A stretch of DNA of 60,000 nucleotides from Adiantum capillus-veneris (GCA_014529385.2 CM043963.1:96922412-96982411); one strand, 5' to 3'; positions 46,485-57,960 are shown, counted from the first letter of the stretch. Program-made: numbers and translations. Notes: generated by a model from the letters alone, not told the origin.

Positions 46485-46756
46485 CTAAGAAACAATACGT
46501 GTTCTATAACTTTTTAGAGTGGACAATTTGTAGATCTAAAATGCAACAAATCTTCTATAATTTGTTTAAAGTATTCACTTGTTGTGGATCAAGGATGTAA
46601 TAAGTGGTCAAAAATATTTTTTGTGGATTTAAAATATACTCATTCTGACAAAATCCATTAAGGTTGGCCAAGTGGGGACCTTGGATGGATGAACAGTTCA
46701 ACAACTATGATGGAATCTTTGATTGAGCTAGTATCTACTCTTCCATGATTTCTAGA
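46484..46756. repeat. Second copy of the satellite-flank segment
   Basis: Matches 44931-45205 closely, from AAGAAACAATA to CATGATTTCTAGAT. With 47780-47895 it forms a second copy of the same flank, split by the insertion 46757-47776. Confidence 0.82.
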
Positions 46757-47776
46757 TTTGCTTAGTATTGCAAATTATGGGGCGACGTCTCAGACACACT
46801 ACTTTCCCTGCAGATTAGCATGCTATCTCTAGCTGGCAAGAAATCTTGAAACTGAGTAATTAAGCAACAAATTATTTTAAAGAGATGCAGCTTGGAGGGG
46901 ATTGTTGGACAACTGTAGTGAGGTATTTCTACGCATTCAAAATCTGATCTATTGGCCAAGGGAAATTAGGGAAAGGAAAATCATGATCAGAAGATAGAGA
47001 GCGGCCTTTTTTCAATGTGAACATTAATTTAAAATGCTATAATGATTTAGAGGTGTGAAAAATTTCATGCGAGGAATGCGTTCATCTATGCATATGTATA
47101 AACCAGAAAGTGAATCCGATCAAACCCCTAATTAACTGCCTTGAAGTACAGATGCAGCATGCTCACATCCTTGCAGTTGCATCAACATGATATTGAGGGC
47201 TTGTGCCACAATCAGAGCTTGATGTTGCTCCAATGGCTAAGCAGCAATGTGCTCGCACGGTTTATACGGAATGCCCATGGCAGGCATACTTACATGCTTA
47301 AGGCTGCAACATTGATTGTGAAGTATGGAGCAAGCCAAGACCAGCTGATGTCGAATCAATAAGTGTGTAAATGGTCTGAAAGAGTCAGTTTTTCTCACCA
47401 CTCTGACTTTAATTAATTTGCTTAGTAGGTGTCACCCATTTTCAAAAAACAAATACAGAGTCGAATAAAAAATGATGTTGCACCGCCATCGAAGCACGGA
47501 AAAAAGGAATGGAGGGGTGGGAGGGAGAGCCGGAGGCCAAGATTGCAACAAAGAAGAAGGCGAAGGTGGCGCTAAACTCAAAGCAGGGGGCGAAGATGGG
47601 GACCAAGTGGGAGTGGAGGTCGACGGGTCTGTTTTTGAAGAGAAAAGTAAAGTTAAAATTGGGATTGCATCAATGACTTCACGGAGATGGGGTGGTCTAC
47701 ACCAGCTGTAGAATGGTTGTTACTCGGTAAGAGCTGATTGTGAAACCTTTTGTCATGTTAGGGTGACTTTAATTAA
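46757..47776. mobile_element. Two-module insertion of unknown type
   Basis: It interrupts the duplicated flank. Module A (46757-47417) and module B (47418-47776) each begin TTTGCTTAGTA and end TGACTTTAATTAAT. Neither shows terminal inverted repeats or LTR ends. Module A has an open frame of 73 residues (47141-47362) and module B one of 79 residues, rich in Gly and Lys (47472-47711); I recognise neither. It may be two related non-autonomous insertions side by side, or one insertion with an internal rearrangement. Confidence 0.5.
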
Positions 47777-48021
47777 TTAGGGTGGATCTAAGACGAGTAC
47801 TATTCTTCCACAACTTGTTTTGATTCAATATATAGGATGCACACCACCATTCAAAACTTCATTAGAACAACTTTGATTTTATTTAGGATGCATCCTTCAT
47901 TGCACAAATTGAGAAAAAGTGATGATTATGTGGATGTCAATAATCATGTCAAAATATCTTGTTTATTAATATGTCATTCTCTAGGAGGCTATTGTGTGAT
48001 CTTTCATTGTTGTTTGCTTAG
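47777..48021. other. End of the duplicated flank and presumed intron before the phosphatase exon
   Basis: 47780-47895 repeats 45211-45324. Past it, no gene is seen until an acceptor-like TTGTTTGCTTAG at 48010-48021. Confidence 0.5.
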
Positions 48022-48510
48022 ATCCAAGGATTGAGGGTGGGATAGATAAGGAATGCTTCAATCCAGCAACAACAAAAAATGAGAACCTTCCACATGTATC
48101 AAAAAAGGTCTCACTTGAAGAATTGAATCCAATTATTGATACTCAAATGCAAATACCTGAGCCCTCTTTGATACATCTTTCATCGAAGGAAACCATGGGT
48201 GAAAACTTTCAATCTATAAAAGATGTGCAAGAGAGTGTTGTTGATGCAACTATTTTGGTTTCATCGAATCCCAACAAACCCATGTTGACAGTAATATTGG
48301 ACTTGAATGGTCTACTATTGAGACAAAGTCAACAACCATCATCTATTCATGAATCTATTCAATATGATTCACGAAGGCATATTGTGTTACGGCCAGGGTG
48401 CATCCACATTTTAAAGACCATATTGAACAGATTCAATGTTTGGATTTGGTCAACAGCTAGAGAAGCTAATGTTTAACAGATGTTGAGAGCACTTCAAAGC
48501 ACTGCAGAGG
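48022..48510 (+). pseudogene. FCP1/NIF-like phosphatase domain gene fragment, cut by a retrotransposon
   Basis: After an acceptor-like CTTAG the frame runs through IEGGIDKECFNPATTKN, EELNPIIDTQMQ and a Ser-rich linker to KPMLTVILDLNGLLLRQ, RRHIVLRPGCIHILKTIL and NRFNVWIWSTAREANV. This is the start of an FCP1-homology (HAD) domain as in plant FCP1-like proteins, where LDLNGLL replaces the DxDxT of active enzymes and RPGxxxFL and VGIWTSR follow. A TAA at 48474-48476 interrupts the frame, and the Gypsy-2 LTR at 48511 removes the rest. The role would be Ser/Thr dephosphorylation or a non-catalytic relative. The family call is good; the exon start is inferred. Confidence 0.68.
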
Positions 48511-49448
48511 TGTTAGAAGTTGGACACGCCCCACGGAAACTAACTACTCGGAAGATTATCATTTTTTGTAATTATTCATTTATTAGGAAACCTGATTTTT
48601 CACCTTGTAAATATTGGGACTTACAGAAGTTTCCAGATGGTATCCCAGTTTTTATAGTTAGATTGAGTAGATGGTTGATTTTGGAACTTTAGGGTTTGAG
48701 AATTGTAAGGTATATATACCACTTTTTGACCTTTATGAAAAACCTTTTTGTCATTTTTAAAAGAAGTTTTGAAGTCTGTGAGTGAGCGTACTGTGTACGA
48801 GAGAGAGTGTGAGCTTCATCTTGACGCTACGTGTGCATCGGTGGTCGGAATCGAGTAATCGAGTGCGGAGAAGTGCAATGTGTTGCCCCCGACGAGAGAT
48901 ACACACCGATACCTACATTGCACGCATACGGTCCGGTTTGCAAACTCCTTCTACGAGCTTCATCTGGTGATTAGGTGAGCATACATTGTCTGATTTTGCA
49001 TTGCAGCATATCCACGCGTTCACATTGAGTAGAGATACACATTAGGCACTTTCAATTTTGGAAACGAAGACTTGCAAATTTCGGCCAGACATCCTACGTG
49101 ATTTTGCACCGGGTGTTTTGGGTGGGGTTTTGGTTCATAGACCTTAGGGAGAGAGACCTATTAGTATTACTAGGGTCTCCTTCAAGTACTATGGTGTTTA
49201 GAGATTGTTTCATGGGTGTTCGGCTCTAGACAGCGTTGTAAGAAGTTTCCTCTTATGCACTCTTGAAGACTATGACTTAGACAATTGGTAGAGACCTCTG
49301 TGGGAATTAGTTAGGAGTCGGTCGAGTGTAGGTTGACACCTTATGCTTGCTTCCACACGCCTGCGGGTCGAGATTCGTCCTTAGTTGACATTATATGTTA
49401 GGTGAGTTCTCGCTTTGCTGACATCCGTCGCGGCGTATACGTCCAACA
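48511..49448 (+). repeat. Gypsy-2 5' LTR
   Basis: Starts TGTTAGAAG at the point where phosphatase similarity ends and finishes GTCCAACA, two bases before the primer site; about 938 bp. TATATATACC at 48711-48720 is a likely promoter. The half-palindrome AGACATCCTACGTG at 49087 is related to the leader repeats. The start is inferred from the end motif, as no second LTR is in the window. Confidence 0.65.
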
Positions 49449-49449
49449 T

Positions 49450-49467
49450 TGGTGCCGCTGCCGGGGA
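49450..49467 (+). promoter_or_regulatory. Primer binding site of Gypsy-2
   Basis: TGGTGCCGCTGCCGGGGA closely resembles the TGGCGCCGTTGCCGGGGA site of plant gypsy elements primed by aspartate tRNA, with two differences. Confidence 0.85.
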
Positions 49468-49970
49468 CGAAAACCTTAGGTAGGTGACCGAGACTAATCC
49501 TTGAGGATAGGGATTTTTGGCTTGCCAAGATCTTTACATTTAGATAGGAGGGTGGAGGACTCTCTAGGTCTTAGAGGGAATCTAGGGAGCGTGTGTCTGG
49601 CCTAGATCCTTCGACTTAGGTAGATTTAGGTAGACTAAGATAGTTTTAGGTATTAGTTGAGTTTTTAAGTAGGAGTTGGAGTGGTAGAAGCGGTGAGAGA
49701 AGAGCTTGAGAGTCCGGAGAGGCCAGAAAGCATCCGAAAAACACCATTTCACATGATGAGTAGGAGTAGAGTAAGTAGGACATCATGATTCAGGATCTAG
49801 AGCACTTCATGCATGTATACTTGCTTGGTAAAGTCATCACAAGTTTGTAAAATACGCTATCGTGTGTTTGAAAGCCTAAGTGAAGTCCAAAAGTTATTGT
49901 GAGTGTTTCTGATAGAGCTACAGAGCATCATGAGCATTTCTGTCAGGAAAAAAATTAATTTCAATCCTCG

Positions 49971-50834
49971 AGACATCCTACACGTAGGATGGCTACAGGC
50001 TAATCTGGTGGGAATTTTGAAATTTTGAGTCTTCCAGTGTGTTCAGAAGGTAGGGTTTATTTTCAACTGGAAAGTGAAAATTGACCATATCTTGACAGGA
50101 TAAGGTCAGGTAGACTGAAATTGCCAGACATCCTACCCAAATAGTTCCAAAGCATTATTTTAAGACTAAAACCATAAGATGGCTGCATGAGCATGTCTTG
50201 CATGATATATTGAGTAACTAAGAGGGGTTTCATCTCATTTGGGTGAGAAAATTGGGTTCAAAACAGACTTTAGCACTTTTGAATGAAAAAGACAAGAACA
50301 ACTAAAATTGGGGACTTTTGAAATCCAAACCAAAATCTAAGCATACCACTGGGTTGCTGACATCAAGGGAAAGTTGGGGGTCAAGTCTGGGGTCAAACAA
50401 GACAAAAAGACATCCTACACGTAGGATGTCTTCTGTGTGATTTTGCACTCCAAACCAGATTTTGAGCATACCAAAGTGATCAGAAACTCAAGGGGAGCCT
50501 GTGTTTTGAATTTGAAGCCATTCTGATGAGAAAGACATCCTACACGTAGGATGTCTAAAGCAAGAAATTGAAGCAAGATACTGACTGTGGGCATAGCAAG
50601 GTGTTGCATAGCCTGAGGCAAGCCTCCTCATAAATTTTGGTCCAAATTGGAGTTGATTAGACTGATCAAGATCAGCAAAACAGGCTGTCGGAACAAATTT
50701 CAGACTCATTGACCAGCTTATAGGTGTCCAAATCAAAAAGTAAAAACAGCTGTAGACTCTGCACATCAAGGGGAATCCATAGTGCAAAAATCCAGGCAAA
50801 ACAAAGCAAGAGACATCCTACGCGTAGGATGTCT
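49971..50834 (+). repeat. Four copies of a 24-bp palindrome in the Gypsy-2 leader
   Basis: Arms AGACATCCTAC and GTAGGATGTCT around a two-base centre occur at 49971-49994 (one arm mismatch), 50408-50431, 50533-50556 and 50811-50834. The last copy, with centre GC, is a perfect 24-bp palindrome; the others have AC. Single left arms are at 49087 (in the LTR) and 50126. All are upstream of gag, in the transcribed leader. Confidence 0.92.
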
Positions 50835-51234
50835 ACTGGTGCCTACTGAAGAGAAAATTTGAATGGTCTTAGAAAGTGAGATTCCATTTGGCTTAAGGAT
50901 TCCAGAACTTCTTTCAGAAGTAAATTTGGACCTTGTTTGTCCATTTGACAAAGCAAAAACTGAATTAAGACTTTTTCGCATAAATTGACCAGCATCCGAG
51001 GGAAGTACAATTCCAGATTGGCAGACCTAATCCAGAACATCAGCAGTATATAAAATACAGTAGTGGTTGAGATTAACTCTCCAGTTATACCAATCAACCT
51101 CTAGCAGATAAATGCTTTGATTCGATTGCCGAAATTAAATGCTTGTGTACACGTATATTCAGCACAACAAAGCAAGAAGTTGTGCGGAGAATGATTCTTT
51201 GCGAGGTGAGTGGTTGGATTTGTGATAAACTGCA

Positions 51235-51996
51235 TTGATAAGTTTAATGAATTTAAAATCACGAAGATACATTTTTAGAGACCAGAAGGTGGCAGGTGAC
51301 CAAGGTAGCTTAGTGTCCACCGAGGAGAGTGTAACTCGGGCAAGGCTAGATCCACTAGCACCGATTATTGAGGAAGGTAGTGATACTGACACTTCGTCAG
51401 ACAAATCTTTGTTCATGATGGGTAGTCAACAGCTAGGAGGTTTCACCTATGATGGACCAATGCCAGGAGGAAGCACCTCCCTAAATCCTTTGAATGATTC
51501 CAAGCTCACTGTGATCTGCTTAGAGGGAACAAACTCGAGGGGATCCCTAGTCTATTCTGACTATCGAGGACGCAAGTGCATTTGTATCGAAGAGAGGCTA
51601 GCACAGAGATTAGAGATAATTCGAGTCTATAATGATGGAGATAGACTCCAAGACGAAAAGGGAAACCACTATCTAATAGTCGGTAACCCTGAAGATTACA
51701 ACAGATATGGAGATAATGTGGCAATAGGGAAAATGGTTTCAGAAGCTCAAAAACTGCCACCAAACATTGATCGGCCCGGAGCTATTTTTATGTATGATAA
51801 GAAAACAACCAGGGTTCCAACTTATAATGAGAACGTGGGAGTCTACAAGCATGAGAGTGAGCATATAGTTTCTTACTTTCGCAGCAAAGAACCATACCTA
51901 AACAAATTAAGCAAAGACAAGGTTCTTTACTTATTCTCTTATGAAAGTGCTATGGGGAAGGGTATAGTTTTTGTTGATAGATACGGGCAAGAATAA
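51235..51996 (+). pseudogene. Gypsy-2 open frame upstream of the gag core
   Basis: A 253-residue frame with EESVTRARLDPLAPIIEE, GSDTDTSSDKS and MMGSQQLGGFTYDGPMPGG, then a globular part with YSDYRGRKCICIEERLAQ and IVGNPEDYNRYGDNVAIGKM. It has no recognised domain. It ends in TAA TAA, but similar coding (PPEEVERATGPGASAYAPEE, then PLERVRRDEPSLARTV) continues towards the gag core with a few more stops. It is therefore more likely the N-terminal part of a long gag than a separate protein. A true extra ORF, as in Ogre elements, remains possible. Confidence 0.55.
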
Positions 51997-52494
51997 TAAA
52001 GTATTCTCCCAGAGGAGGTAGAAAGGGCAACAGGTCCAGGAGCATCAGCATATGCCCCTGAGGAAGTACCACGAACCACCTACACCCCAAGCAAGTGAAT
52101 GAATCCTTTTTCAGAATATTATGACGCCACCTCACATTCCATTCAACCGCAGGCATTAAACAACCAAAGACAACCAGCAAACCAGTCATCATTGCAGGCA
52201 TGGCTTCGGCAGAGTGCAACATTGGAACAGGAATGAAGCTGAGATGGTTATCAAGCCGCATGAGGGCTAAGGGATTTTCAAGAACCACCACTCTATTCAA
52301 GGTATCAAGGAGAGAGTAAGCCAAAGACTCAAGGGTCAACAGAGCCTGGAGGGCCACCCTTAGAACGAGTTCGAAGAGATGAACCATCTCTGGCGAGAAC
52401 TGTTAGAAATTATGGCTTAGGAGCACCACTGGGAGAGGAACCAGCCTACTATCGAAGACCTGAGGAGGTATATCGATTAGGACGTGGAGATCCA

Positions 52495-53628
52495 ATGATG
52501 AGGTTTGTAGACCATCGCAGAATTAGACCTTCTCGAGTGCAAAAATGGGTAAACAAGAAATACACAGGAAACAGAGACCCAAGAGATCATGTAGCAGCCT
52601 TTGTGCGTGTAATTATAGCTGAAGAGGTGTTAGACTTACCTACCCAATTTGCAGGGTTTGGACTAACCCTAGAGGATGACGTTGCCACTTGGTTTGACTC
52701 TGTAGAGCGTAGAGACTTTGAGTCTATGGAGGAAGTGTTTGACGAATTTATCGAGGAATTCTCACAAAGGGGGATAGCTCATAATACTGTCTCGCAAATC
52801 CATAAATTCAAACAAAAAGATGGTAAATCTATACAAAAGGCAGCCCTAAGACTAAAAAGATATGTTAAGTTCTGTCCTGTGGAAGAACTGCCAACTCAGT
52901 CCAGACTTATGCTTATATTCATCCAAGGACTAAGGAATGCGGATCTCCAGAAAGACTTACATATGAAGAGGAGCACGACGTTGAATGAATTGACCAAAGA
53001 GGCTCTTTACCTTGTGGACAATTGTGCGATCTACAAAGAGGGGAAGTTCAAGGACCTTGATGACGATTCATCTTCCCAACAAAGTGGAAGCAAGTCTTCC
53101 AAGACAACACCGAAAGGAGAAGTAGTTGTAAACCAAGAGCAACTTGTATATGAAGTGCTAAAAGAGATTAACTTGTATGCCAAACCCTCGGCTAAACAGC
53201 CCAAGTGGTGTGCTATTGAACAAAAATGGACAAACCATCGGAGAGAGGAATGTTATTATAATAAGGGATATGTGAGAGAGAGACCTTACGCTCCCCAAGC
53301 TCAGGTATCTTCTCCTCAAGTTCCACCAATGCCTAGGTATCAAGCAGGCAATCTACCAGGACCTATAGGTGTAGAAAGACCACAACCAGTGTTGGGGCAA
53401 AAACCACCCCTACTAGGATTACGACCAGTTGGTATAAGATACACACCAACCGTAACCGAATCAAAGGATAAGGATTTGGTGCCTATGCATGCATATTATG
53501 AAGATCCCAATGGATATGCGGCAAACCCTGTCTATTATCCACTGGATGAACCCACTAGAACCATGGAGCATGATAGGAAGTACAGGACCACCAACAGCTG
53601 CACATGCAGCACGAGAAGGAAGATATAG
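52495..53628 (+). pseudogene. Gypsy-2 gag core
   Basis: A 377-residue frame whose first 190 residues fit the plant gypsy gag (Retrotrans_gag) pattern: KKYTGNRDPRDHVAAFVRVI, FGLTLEDDVATWFDSV, FDEFIEEFSQRG and LRLKRYVKFCP, FIQGLRNADLQKDL. A Pro-rich tail follows. It ends in a frameshift or stop at 53626-53628; the zinc knuckle is in the next frame segment (53645-53854). Confidence 0.85.
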
Positions 53629-53644
53629 CTTAGATGAATGAACA

Positions 53645-53854
53645 TTGTTGTTCATAGCCAACAGAGGCATGGGCAGACAGAGACATGCATACCAACAAAG
53701 AGGAGCTCAAGGAGCACCTCAACAACCCAAGGGACCCTGCTACAAGTGTGGTGGAGACCATTGGCTAAGAGACTATCCTCATGATGAAATCATTACAGTT
53801 AACGCATATTGCACCGAGTGTGGAGTTACTCATCTGATTCCCAATTGCCCTTAA
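53645..53854 (+). pseudogene. Gypsy-2 gag zinc knuckles
   Basis: KGPCYKCGGDHWLRDYP is a CCHC knuckle with the last Cys changed to Tyr (a G-to-A-type change), followed by a second Cys/His cluster CTECGVTHLIPNC. Both would bind genomic RNA in an active element. Confidence 0.75.
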
Positions 53855-53882
53855 AAACCCGAGCAAAGGAGAAAAAACCACC

Positions 53883-55122
53883 TTGAACATGCTAGAAATA
53901 GTACCTTCCAGTGGAGGGTCGGAAAATGAAACAATCATACCTATTCAGGCGGTAACACGAGCCCAAGCTCAAAGAATGACGAATGAACCCATAGTTGAAG
54001 AGCCAAAAACCGATGCCCAAAGTTCAGAAACAAAAAATCAGAGAAGCACTTGGAAAGCCAGGAAAGAACGAGAGCAAACAGCTCTATCCGAGGAGTTAAA
54101 ACATACAAAAGATAGATTAGAGCGGTTAGAGGATCTAGCTAGCTTAAGCTCACACACCACGCCAACCATAGCACCCAAGGGAATAGCAGAGCCCAAAAGT
54201 GCATGGTCAGGAGGATCTGTACTGGAAGACAAGGTAAATGAGCAGTTGGATGCGCTTCTAAAAGCTTATGAAGCCAGACTCAAAAAGAACCAAACCCAGG
54301 AGCAAAGGTGGATGACTTATCCATATGCGTAAATAGAAAAAGAAAGGTTGGAAATGTGTAAAAGTATGATCGAAGCAACTCAATCATTGATGGAAGACCC
54401 GCTGGGTAAACCTGCCAATTTGCATGAGGCACTAGCTCCAACCCTTATCCAATCAACTTGAGAGGAACAAGTAGAAACGAAGGAAAGACTCACTAATGCC
54501 TATGAGTCCAGAGGAGAGCCTATCATAGTGCCAAATACAAGAGATGAGGCAAGTGACGGGTTGTACCTTAAAACGTTGACAGAAATGGGTAAGGACTGTA
54601 ACGGTCTAGATGATCTGTGGAAGAAAATCCGTGAGGCCAATGAGGCTAATATGATGAGTAACCACATGAATAGCACGAAAAAAGAAAAGAATGTAACCTT
54701 ACCTCCTATTGAAGAATTTGAGGCAAGGTCACAAATGAACTTTGAGATACAGTCACAAGGGGGAGACCAAGGATCAATTAGTTCGGGGCACAGCCAACCA
54801 GACTCGTTGAAAACTTTACCCTCTTACCTAGGAGAGTATGAAGCCATGTTTGAAGTGAGAGCAATCCCATCTCAAAGACTTTCTTCTAACAAAGTGATGG
54901 ATTCACAAGGATTGATTGAGTTATTGTCCACCCCGGTGGCATGCACAATCACATTAGCCGAACTCCTAAGGTTACGACCAAACATGTGGACCACAGTAGG
55001 TAAATGCATAGTAAAATTTGGAGTGAAGGACCCCACCTTGAGGCTACAAGAATGGATTAGAGAGTTGGACAGGCCTCAACTAAACAATAGGCTAGTACCA
55101 TTAAACAAAGTTGGAGAGTATT
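53883..55122 (+). pseudogene. Gypsy-2 gag-pol linker and start of the pol region
   Basis: Two frames (53883-54332 and 54528-55122) with an intervening broken stretch. The first has AVTRAQAQRM and a Lys/Glu-rich coiled-coil-like part (KEREQTALSEELKHTKDRLE), the second LSTPVACTITLAELLRLRP. This agrees with the linker preceding the protease in Athila/Tat-like polyproteins. Gypsy-3 interrupts it before any protease DTG motif. Confidence 0.6.
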
Positions 55123-55796
55123 TGTGAGGTCCCCACTCCACCGTATGAAACGGCGGATCTGATGGTGAACCTGGTGGCCACTAGATCTATAGAGGAAGCA
55201 AACAAAGTGGTTCAGGGTTCAACTAGCGGATGATCTCTCATCACAAAGTGAGTCGAGTTCGAGCCTACTAGCAATGAGATCTAGCTCCACCTCGCAGGGG
55301 AAGCGTACTTAACCTATCTAGAGATCCTAAGACCCACCTTCCAAGAGGAGAGAAATCTCGAGTTCCTTTTTCCCCATGTTTCAGAGGCACGTACACTTGA
55401 GACGTCGCCGCTCTAGGGGCAATGAGTATTACTAGTATCGATTTAAACACTATGGGGACAGAGAGTTCCCGACCAATCGGGACCACCCTTCTCATAGGCA
55501 TTGGAAACCTGAGCCAAGCCCCCACTTTCCACCCCCACACTCACACTTCCTTGTGTGTCCTAATTTACTACCACAATGATTTTTCAACATAAACATTCCT
55601 TGATTAAATTCCGAATCACAATGTTCATTAAGACAGCCCTTCGATCAGTATTGCAAAGTGGCACTAAGATAGTATTCTAGTAAAAATTCTACTCAAACTT
55701 ATTCATTAAAATTCCAATGTTCTTGAGGTACAACATCCCCCCTCCAGTGAGAGTTTACTCCTCCTGTTGTCGCCTAGCTGCCCATACAACTAGGTA

Positions 55797-55945
55797 TGTC
55801 CACCGCATAGAAAGCACGACATGGACACTCCCACCGCATAGAAAGCAAGACGTGGGTTCCCACCGCATAGAAAGCAAGTCGTGGGTATCCACCGCATAGA
55901 AAGCAAGTCGTGGGTATCCACCGCATAGAAAGAAAGTCATGGATT
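55797..55945. repeat. Five-copy tandem repeat of about 30 bp in the Gypsy-3 LTR
   Basis: The unit CCACCGCATAGAAAGCAAGT plus GTGGGTAT-like tail recurs five times. The third and fourth are identical and the first and last are diverged, as expected for slippage from the middle. Confidence 0.9.
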
Positions 55946-57187
55946 CAAGAGCCCTTAACGAGGAACTCTGCCCTCTGTGATTAGTAGGGGGGTCAGGACT
56001 AATTCAACATTGGAAATAGAATGAACATGTCGAGCTAAATTTTCCCTAGCAGACATTCTTTCCTATTGCAAACAATATATCCATCAATCATTTCTTTCCT
56101 ACCTTAGACTTAAATGTACAATGAATTCAAATGTCGAGATTTTCGTCGGATTTCTCCAACATTTTTGGGGATATGTTCTTTCCTAGCTAATTAACGTGTG
56201 CAATATAAATTAAACAACTGAATAAAGTTGTGACCTACCTCTTCCATTTCTTCGTCAATGGCTCATGAGATGGCCGGTGCTTGTTCGTCCATGGGAGCTT
56301 TTCCCTTTCCATTCACATTGCTCGTTCCCGCCTCGCGATCGTGGGCACCACCGAACCGAGCTCTCCTAACCGGGGCCATTTTATACTCACTACCTTAAAT
56401 GATAAACTTGAAGAAAAAGAGCTAAGGTCCAAGAGCATCATAACTAATTGCAGATTAGAATCATTGAAGGGTCATCCTTATGTAAGGGTTTAGAGTTTTC
56501 CTTCGAGACATAGCAATTTTATGGGTAATACTTTACTTATCCTATGGGAACGAGCTCTAAAGTTAATTACTTGGCTTAGATGATTAAGGAATTTCAGAAT
56601 TTTACTAATTAATTTACAAGAGAGATTGATTAAACAAGCTCAATCACTTTACTAGTGTAATAAGAAAGATGTAGAGTTACCGCATGCATAGGTGTTAGGA
56701 AATTTTCTTCTTAGTGGCCTAATGAAGGATTGATTTTACCTTAATTCACATCTTAATGTGTGAGAAAATTGAATCTAATTTAATTACAACACTATTGAGT
56801 GGTAAAAGAATGAATTTCATCAAATCTACATTATTACCCCGGCTGACAATTAATTAACTATGCTGCCTAGAGAGAGAATTTTCTTCTAAACATGTATTAA
56901 TCATAGATTAAGAATGATGACTGGCTGCATAAATTAGATAATTAGATGATGATTATGTAATGGAATATAGCTATATAAATTTAGAGAGCAGCTATTGGGA
57001 ATTATAGCTAGGATTAGGCATAGTAGACCAGGAATTTGGAGAGTAATGAAGAGAATTAAGAAAAGCAGGAATTAAACCATGATTACTGTGATTAGGGGCT
57101 GTGAATCCTCTTGATTTTCTGATCCAAATGAATCCTCAAGATGAGAATTTCGGCAGAACCTCCCTCCTTGCTTCTCCTTCAAAAACT

Positions 57188-57285
57188 GTGTGTGTGTCGG
57201 CAGCACCTTCCTAAGGTGTGTGTAGGTGTGTGTGTGCGTACTGTGTGTGTGTGTGTGTGAGCATGTGTGTGTGTGTGTGTGTGAG
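57188..57285. repeat. GT microsatellite in the Gypsy-3 LTR
   Basis: Interrupted GT runs (GTGTGTGTGTG, GTGCGTACT, GAGCATGTGTG). Confidence 0.9.
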
Positions 57286-57952
57286 AGCACACCTTTAAAT
57301 AGACTCCTCAAGGCTGAAAATCGATCTAGGTTGCTATAAGCAACTGGGTGAGCACTCAGTGAATGCATTGGCAAGTCTAGTTGCCTACCCACCAAGTGTC
57401 TAGTTGGCTTGGTTAACTGGCTCTCACATTGAGTTGCAAGCTTGGAAAATCTCCCAAGACTCCCACAAGGACAAAAGGTGCCCCCTAGATGCTAAAGATG
57501 ACCCGGAGTGGCGTGGAGTCTGTTCCCACACAGCCTAGGGCTCCGGTGCCTCCCCGCTCAATTTTTGGAAAAAATGATTTTAGGCTAAAACGGGTCATAC
57601 GAGTCGGATTTTAATGCCGTAAATTGCTATACTGAGCTTTAACTAAGGCGTACTGACCCGAGTACCTGCCATATTTAGCAGCCCTCGGGGTCCGAAAATG
57701 CATTTTTTGAAATTCAGGGTGCGGGTGCAGTTTTTCGAGACGATCAAGACTGGACGTGTCGGGTGACCAAAAACTTTCTATTTTTGGAATTTTTTTATAA
57801 AAATTATTTTAATTCACATTTTGAAGCTTTAAAACATTCTAAACATCATGGCACTGACAAAATTCGGAAAGCTGTTAAAAATAGTAACTTTTTCCATTAT
57901 ATTCATTTCATGGTACAATGGTGCCTTTTTGGTCGGGGTCAGAGACCTTACA

Positions 57953-57960
57953 ACCTCCCC
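57953..57960 (-). promoter_or_regulatory. Polypurine tract of Gypsy-3
   Basis: The minus-strand sequence GGGGAGGT adjoins the LTR start TGTAAGG. Confidence 0.82.

Larger units (their letters stand above)
48511..55122 (+). mobile_element. Gypsy-2: Ty3/gypsy element, 5' part only
   Basis: It holds a 5' LTR (48511-49448), primer site (49450-49467), a leader of about 1.8 kb, gag (about 51235-53860) and the start of the protease region. It is interrupted by the minus-strand Gypsy-3 at 55123, so protease, reverse transcriptase, integrase and 3' LTR would lie beyond the window or are lost. A tRNA-Asp-type primer site with a long gag and leader suits Athila/Tat-like elements. Several stops and frameshifts show decay. 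Confidence 0.8.
55123..57952 (-). repeat. Gypsy-3 3' LTR, 2.83 kb
   Basis: On the element's strand it starts TGTAAGGTC and ends GACCTCACA, so both ends share TGTRAGGTC as a short inverted repeat. The purine tract lies immediately outside at 57953. It carries a 29-31-bp tandem array (55797-55945) and a GT microsatellite (57188-57285). The short open frames inside are not supported as genes. Its insertion cuts the Gypsy-2 linker; the adjacent 5-bp word is GTATT. Confidence 0.85.
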
